A stretch of 64,000 bases of DNA from Clostridiales bacterium (GTDB lineage: Bacteria > Bacillota > Clostridia > Oscillospirales > Acutalibacteraceae): the NCBI GenBank assembly GCA_019422525.1, contig JAHZDE010000002.1, positions 248,001 through 312,000 of the forward strand. The letters run 5' to 3'. Below are positions 59,543 to 64,000 of the stretch, piece after piece. The stretch's first letter is position 1; each line of letters begins with the position of its first letter. The notes under the pieces are model-generated. The model did not search any database and was not told the origin of the DNA. It was given only the letters and a program-made list of their open reading frames with translations. The position numbers and the translations under genes are program-made.

Positions 59543-61564
59543 ATGGCTGTATTGCCCATGTGCCGCGTTTCGATTTATGGGCTGAAGTCCCAGCGGAAAG
59601 GTGTGCTGGAACTGCTTCAACGCCGCGGTGCAGTGGAAGTAATCGGGCAGCCGACGGACCAAGAGATGCTGTCCACAATGGATACCCAGACCGCCCAAAA
59701 CTTGTTTTTATCCACACAGGCCACAGCAAAGCGGGCGCTGGAAATCCTGGACGTCCACTGTCCTATCAAAAAGTCACCGCTTGCCATGTTGGAAGGAAGA
59801 AAGCCCATTTCTCTGGAAGCTTACAATAATGGTTTACAGCGGGTAAAAGACATCAGCGCTTCTGCTTCTCGAATTGTTCAGTTGGAGAGGGAAAGAGAAG
59901 ACTGTAAAGCCGAAATTCTCCGCCTGCAAACCCAGAAAGAAGTTCTTTCTCCGTGGTTGGGGCTTGATATCTCCATGCGAATGAAGGGGACCCGGTCTAC
60001 GTCGGCCTTTATTGGAATTTTTCCGCAGGCATATACTCGGGAACAAATACTCTCGGCTTTGGCACAAAAACTGCCGGAGGTAGGCGCCATTGAGGTGGAA
60101 GTGCTCAGTACCCTTTCCCAACAAACCTGTGTGTTTTTACTCTGTCTCAGTGAGGAAAGCGCCGCCGTGGAGACGGCTCTCCGTTCTATGGGCTTTGCAT
60201 GGCCTCCAAATCCAAGTAAAAAGCCGCCTTCTGAAAGAGTTCGACAGTTGGATGGCTGGATAAAGGAGCAGGAGGAAAAACTGAATGGTATTTTGCAGGA
60301 GTTAAAGAGCTGCGGCAATTACCGGGATGATCTGTGTTTCCTCTATGACTACTATGCTATGCGGATTGAAAAGTATGAAGTATTGTCCCTTCTTCGGCAA
60401 AGCCGGAGGACATTTATTATTACCGGTTATTTGCCCGTCAAAAATGCTCCTGCACTGGAAAAGGAGCTGACGGAAACCTTCACGGTTTTTGTGGAAACGG
60501 AGCAGCCGGGCGAGGACGAAGAAGTTCCGGTAGCACTGGAAAACAACGGATTTGCTTCTCCCATGGAGCCGGTATTGGAGGGCTACAGCCTTCCTAAACG
60601 GGGGGAAGTGGATCCCTGCACTCCCATGGCGTGCTTTTATTATGTGCTGTTTGGCCTGATGCTCTCTGACGCGGCCTATGGATTGATTATGGTGATTGGA
60701 TGCGCCATTGCGCTGCTGAAATTTAAAAATATGGAGAGCGGGCTGAAAAAGTCCCTGAAAATGTTCCTGTACTCCGGCATCTCCACCACCTTCTGGGGCA
60801 TTCTCTTCGGAAGCTGGTTCGGCGATGCGGTGACGGTGATCTCCAAAACCTTTTTTGGTACAGAAGTTACCATCCCGGCTTTGTGGTTTGTGCCCCTCAA
60901 TGAGCCCATGAGGCTCCTGGTGTTCTCGTTCCTATTGGGCATTATTCATTTGTTTGCTGGCTTGGGCGTACAGTTTTACCAGTGCGTCCGGGCGGGACGG
61001 TGGAAGGATGCCATTTACGACGTGGTGTTCTGGTATCTGCTGGTAGGAGGCGGTATTGTTTACCTGCTCACTATGGAGATGACTACCGAAATGCTGGGGC
61101 TGGGATTTACCCTTTCCGAGCCTGTGGGAACCATTTCCGCTATTTGTGCCGGGATTGGCGCTCTGGGAATTTTGTGTACCGCTGGGCGGGAATCGAAAAA
61201 TCCCGGAAAACGGCTGTTAAAGGGTATCTACGGCCTCTATAATGTTTCCGGTTACCTCAGCGACATCCTTTCCTATTCCCGACTGCTGGCTTTGGGATTG
61301 GCTACCGGCGTTATCGCTTCGGTATTCAACCAGATGGGCGCTATGGTGGGCGGCGGCGTGATAGGTGCTATCGTGTTCACGCTGGTATTTCTCATTGGCC
61401 ACACTCTGAACATCGGCATCAACGTGCTGGGCGCTTATGTGCACACCAACCGTTTGCAGTATGTGGAATTCTTTGGCAAGTTCTATGAGGGCGGAGGGAA
61501 AAAATTCAATCCTTTTGCCGCCCATACCAAATATTACAAAATCAGGGAGGAAAATAAACCATGA
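59543..61564 (+). CDS. ntpI: V/A-type ATPase subunit I (membrane a-subunit)
   Basis: A 673-aa stator subunit: an N-terminal cytosolic half with long helices (about residues 1-345) and a C-terminal half with about seven to eight membrane helices, such as ACFYYVLFGLMLSDAAYGLI and LSYSRLLALGLATGVIASVF. The Arg in SYSRLLALGLA is the expected essential arginine facing the rotor. GGAGGG precedes the ATG. Its end overlaps the subunit K start by 4 bp. Confidence 0.95.
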   Translation: MAVLPMCRVSIYGLKSQRKGVLELLQRRGAVEVIGQPTDQEMLSTMDTQTAQNLFLSTQATAKRALEILDVHCPIKKSPLAMLEGRKPISLEAYNNGLQRVKDISASASRIVQLEREREDCKAEILRLQTQKEVLSPWLGLDISMRMKGTRSTSAFIGIFPQAYTREQILSALAQKLPEVGAIEVEVLSTLSQQTCVFLLCLSEESAAVETALRSMGFAWPPNPSKKPPSERVRQLDGWIKEQEEKLNGILQELKSCGNYRDDLCFLYDYYAMRIEKYEVLSLLRQSRRTFIITGYLPVKNAPALEKELTETFTVFVETEQPGEDEEVPVALENNGFASPMEPVLEGYSLPKRGEVDPCTPMACFYYVLFGLMLSDAAYGLIMVIGCAIALLKFKNMESGLKKSLKMFLYSGISTTFWGILFGSWFGDAVTVISKTFFGTEVTIPALWFVPLNEPMRLLVFSFLLGIIHLFAGLGVQFYQCVRAGRWKDAIYDVVFWYLLVGGGIVYLLTMEMTTEMLGLGFTLSEPVGTISAICAGIGALGILCTAGRESKNPGKRLLKGIYGLYNVSGYLSDILSYSRLLALGLATGVIASVFNQMGAMVGGGVIGAIVFTLVFLIGHTLNIGINVLGAYVHTNRLQYVEFFGKFYEGGGKKFNPFAAHTKYYKIREENKP

Positions 61565-62061
61565 CCTTCACAGAACTTTTGAACACTCTTGGCGTTCCCA
61601 TGGCTCTTTTAGGAGCCGTCCTTGCAGCTCTCATGGCCGGTATCGGCTCTGCTATTGGTGTCGGTATGGCAGGTGAAGCCGCCGCTGGCGCCCTTACCGA
61701 AGACCCCAGCAAGTTCGGCAAAGTGCTGATTTTGCAGCTGCTTCCCGGTACACAGGGCATCTACGGCCTGCTGATCGCGTTCCTGACCCTCTCCAACATT
61801 GGCATTCTGGGCGGAAGTGCCGACATCAGCTTTGCCAAGGGCATGCTGTACTTCTTCGCATGCGTTCCCATGGCATTTGTAGGATTGTGGTCTGCCAAGC
61901 GGCAGGCACGGGCATCTGTTGCCAGTATCAATCTTATCAGCCGCAAGCCCGACCAGTTCGGTAAATCTATCATCCTGCCCGCCATGGTAGAGACCTACGC
62001 GGTGCTGGCGCTGCTGGTTTCCCTGCTGGCGGTGGCCAACATCGGCAAGCTGCCCCTGTAA
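61561..62061 (+). CDS. ntpK: V/A-type ATPase proteolipid subunit K
   Basis: A 166-aa rotor protein with four helices from a duplicated hairpin (GVGMAGEAAAGALTEDPSKF; ISRKPDQFGKSIILPAMVET). The ion-binding Glu is in LPAMVETYAVLALL (helix 4). LLPGTQGIYGLL in helix 2 provides the Thr-Gln pair, and a Gln in GLWSAKRQARAS aligns with Gln-110 of E. hirae NtpK. Together these match the sodium-site ligands described there, so Na+ coupling is likely. Coupled to subunit I by a 4-bp overlap. Confidence 0.95.
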   Translation: MTFTELLNTLGVPMALLGAVLAALMAGIGSAIGVGMAGEAAAGALTEDPSKFGKVLILQLLPGTQGIYGLLIAFLTLSNIGILGGSADISFAKGMLYFFACVPMAFVGLWSAKRQARASVASINLISRKPDQFGKSIILPAMVETYAVLALLVSLLAVANIGKLPL

Positions 62062-62104
62062 TGGATAAAGCAGTGATTTTAAATTCAGCAAGGAGGTGCT
62101 GTCT

Positions 62105-62701
62105 GTGACAGGCCTTGATACCATATTGGATTCCATACGCAAAGACGGGCAGGAATCCGCCGATGCCATTCTGGCAAAAGCCAGACAGGAGGCTGACGAA
62201 ATTTCTGCACAGGCACTGGCGGATGCACAGCTTCACCGGGAAGAAATCCTGCGGGAAACACCCCAGCAGGCCCAGGACGCTGCCGACCGGGTGCTGTCTT
62301 CGGCACACCGGGAGCAGCGGCGGATTTTGCTCACCGCCCGGCAGGCCTTAATTCAGGAAACCCTGGAAGCGGCGGAAAAATCCCTGTTCGAGTTGCCCGA
62401 CGAGGAGTATTTTACCGTATTGTTGGGCCTTGCGGCAAAGTGGGCTCTGCCCCAAAAGGGAGAGCTGGTACTGGGAAGCCGGGATTTTGCCCGGATGCCC
62501 ACAGACTTTGCAAAAAAATTGCAGACGGTCCTGCCTAAAGGCGCAGAACTGACCGTTGCGGATAAACCCAATCCCGCTATCGACGGCGGCTTCCTGCTGC
62601 TGTATGGCGGCATTGAGGAAAACTGTACCTTCCGTGCCCTGTTTGATGACAAGCGGGAGAAATTGCAGGACTTAACCAATCAAATTCTCTTCGCCGACTG
62701 A
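62105..62701 (+). CDS. ntpE: V/A-type ATPase subunit E
   Basis: A 198-aa peripheral stalk protein: N-terminal helix (LDSIRKDGQESADAILAKAR) and a C-terminal globular domain ending in IDGGFLLLYGGIEENCTFRA, typical of subunit E. GTG at 62105 lies 8 bp from AGGAGG; the GTG at 62096 is inside the SD region. Pairs with the coiled-coil protein of the first gene. Confidence 0.92.
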   Translation: MTGLDTILDSIRKDGQESADAILAKARQEADEISAQALADAQLHREEILRETPQQAQDAADRVLSSAHREQRRILLTARQALIQETLEAAEKSLFELPDEEYFTVLLGLAAKWALPQKGELVLGSRDFARMPTDFAKKLQTVLPKGAELTVADKPNPAIDGGFLLLYGGIEENCTFRALFDDKREKLQDLTNQILFAD

Positions 62702-62729
62702 CGGCGTAATGAAAGAAAGGAGGAAAGCC

Positions 62730-63689
62730 ATGCCGGAGTTATACCCTTACGCCGCAGCGCGGATTCATGCCCGGGAGCTTTCCCTTCTCAGCCGTCAGAA
62801 TCTGGACCAGCTTTTGGCGGCGAAAACCTATGACGAATGTTTACACAGCCTTCACGGCATGGGCTGGGACGAAGGCGATACTGCCGAGGAAATTCTGGCG
62901 GCGGAAACGGAAAAGACCTGGCGGCTCATGGGAGAGCTTCTCCCGGAGCTGGAGGCATTTCAGATTTTCCGCCTGCCGGTGGATTTCAACAATGCAAAAG
63001 CGGCTGTAAAATCGGTAGTCACTAACGTAAAAGCCCAGTATGTGTTTCTGTCCGGCGGCTCCATCCAGCCGGAAAGCATGGTAAAGGCCCTCAAGGACAA
63101 TGATTTTTCCCAGATACCGGAATGGATGAAAAAGCCCTTGCAGGAAGCCCAGCAGCTTTTGCTGAAAACCCGGGACGGGCAGCTGTGCGATGTGCTGCTG
63201 GACAAAGCGGCGCTGAATGCCATTTTGCAGGCCGGAAAGAGTTCTGACTGTGTCTTGCTCCGGGAATATGCAGAGCTGTTTGTGGCGGCGGCGGACTTGA
63301 AGATTGTCCAGCGGGCGATTCTCACTGGACGCCCGGCCTCTTTTCTGAAAGAAGCGCTGGCAAAGTGCGATACTCTGAATCTTCCCCGACTGGAAGCAGC
63401 CGCACTGGAGAGCATGGACGGGCTGGAAAGCTATCTTTCCCTCACCGATTATGCTGATGCCATTCCCGCCCTGAAAGCTGGGGCTTCCGCCTTTGATAAA
63501 TGGCGGGATGACCGGATTATGGCGCTGATTCAGGGAGAAAAGGCTAACCCCTTCACCTTGGGGCCGGTGGCGGCGTATTTTCTCGCCCGGCAAAATGAAA
63601 TCGCCATGGTGCGCATTATTCTCTCGGCCAAGCGAAACGGGCTGGACGAAGAGGATGTGCAGGAAAGGCTGCGGGTGATGTATGTATAA
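62730..63689 (+). CDS. ntpC: V/A-type ATPase subunit C (d-type)
   Basis: A 319-aa funnel-shaped, all-helical protein that links the central stalk to the K ring. YPYAAARIHARELSLLSRQN and FRLPVDFNNAKAAVKSVVTN are family features, and FTLGPVAAYFLARQNEIAMV closes the third repeat. The ATG at 62730 follows AAAGGAGG; the ATG at 62709 lacks an SD. Overlaps subunit F by 8 bp. Confidence 0.93.
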   Translation: MPELYPYAAARIHARELSLLSRQNLDQLLAAKTYDECLHSLHGMGWDEGDTAEEILAAETEKTWRLMGELLPELEAFQIFRLPVDFNNAKAAVKSVVTNVKAQYVFLSGGSIQPESMVKALKDNDFSQIPEWMKKPLQEAQQLLLKTRDGQLCDVLLDKAALNAILQAGKSSDCVLLREYAELFVAAADLKIVQRAILTGRPASFLKEALAKCDTLNLPRLEAAALESMDGLESYLSLTDYADAIPALKAGASAFDKWRDDRIMALIQGEKANPFTLGPVAAYFLARQNEIAMVRIILSAKRNGLDEEDVQERLRVMYV

Positions 63690-63990
63690 GGTAGCAGTTT
63701 TAGGCGACCGGGACAGCATTTACGGATTTGCTGCTCTGGGCCTTGAGATTTACCCGGTGGAGGACCCGGTGGACGGCGCTCATACCCTTCGCCGATTGGT
63801 GGAAGGGGAGTACGCAGTGGTGTATATCACAGAAGCTCTTGCCGGACAGATAGAAGAAGAGCTGGACAAGTGGCGCAGTCGCCCCCTTCCGGCCATTATC
63901 CCCATTCCCGGGGTTTCGGGGAACACGGGTCTTGGAATGCGGATGGTAAAGAAATCTGTAGAGCAGGCAGTGGGCTCCGATATTATTTAA
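63682..63990 (+). CDS. ntpF: V/A-type ATPase subunit F
   Basis: A 102-aa central-stalk protein with a CheY-like fold. YKVAVLGDRDSIYGFAALGL at the N-terminus and PAIIPIPGVSGNTGLGMRMV near the C-terminus are clear. Its start lies inside the end of subunit C, showing tight coupling. Subunits A, B and D are expected beyond the right edge. Confidence 0.95.
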   Translation: MYKVAVLGDRDSIYGFAALGLEIYPVEDPVDGAHTLRRLVEGEYAVVYITEALAGQIEEELDKWRSRPLPAIIPIPGVSGNTGLGMRMVKKSVEQAVGSDII

Positions 63991-64000
63991 CAGATTCAAT

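Overview
The window looks like chromosome from a spore-forming, low-to-mid GC anaerobe of the Clostridia, probably an Oscillospiraceae/Ruminococcaceae-type gut bacterium. Support comes from a SpoIIP sporulation protein, strong AGGAGG-type ribosome binding sites, zinc-ribbon (C+) versions of S14, S4, L36 and adenylate kinase, a V/A-type ATPase operon, and Clostridia-typical families (DUF2325, DUF3793). The family-level placement is an inference. I saw no tRNA or rRNA gene, CRISPR array, insertion sequence or prophage.

Left part (1-15.4 kb): a truncated NCS2 purine-type permease; an LCP cell-wall ligase; a LacI-regulated five-gene cassette with two Gfo/Idh/MocA oxidoreductases and two xylose-isomerase-like TIM-barrel proteins, which looks like a keto-sugar or glycoside pathway; a small flavodoxin-like protein; citrate synthase; SpoIIP; two cell-envelope proteins of unknown function; a secreted coiled-coil M23 peptidase; and a DUF2325-DUF3793-flavodoxin operon behind two DtxR-like palindromes, which suggests iron control.

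Middle (15.4-42 kb): general PTS parts (HPr-like protein without its catalytic His, glucose-type EIIA, Enzyme I) run behind a trehalose locus (treR-treP-treC). TreP has no EIIA domain, so the neighbouring EIIA could serve it. Then come an XRE repressor divergent from a small membrane protein, alanine racemase, and an arginine cluster argG-H-J-B-D-F without argC, with an ArgR-like box at its promoter. After these come an orphan PRTase-fold protein with a degenerate PRPP motif, HflX, a three-gene ABC-2 exporter, a SLOG protein, a glycolipid glycosyltransferase paired with a PlsY-like protein, and a lipoprotein behind a long inverted repeat.

Right part (42-64 kb): the S10-spc-alpha ribosomal superoperon in canonical order (rpsJ to rplQ, with secY, adk, map, a KOW protein, infA and rpoA) behind a ~345-nt leader with two terminator-like hairpins. 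An aldo/keto reductase lies on the opposite strand. The start of a V/A-type ATPase operon (stalk, I, K, E, C, F) follows, and its proteolipid carries the sodium-ligand pattern known from Enterococcus hirae NtpK. The window ends just after subunit F.
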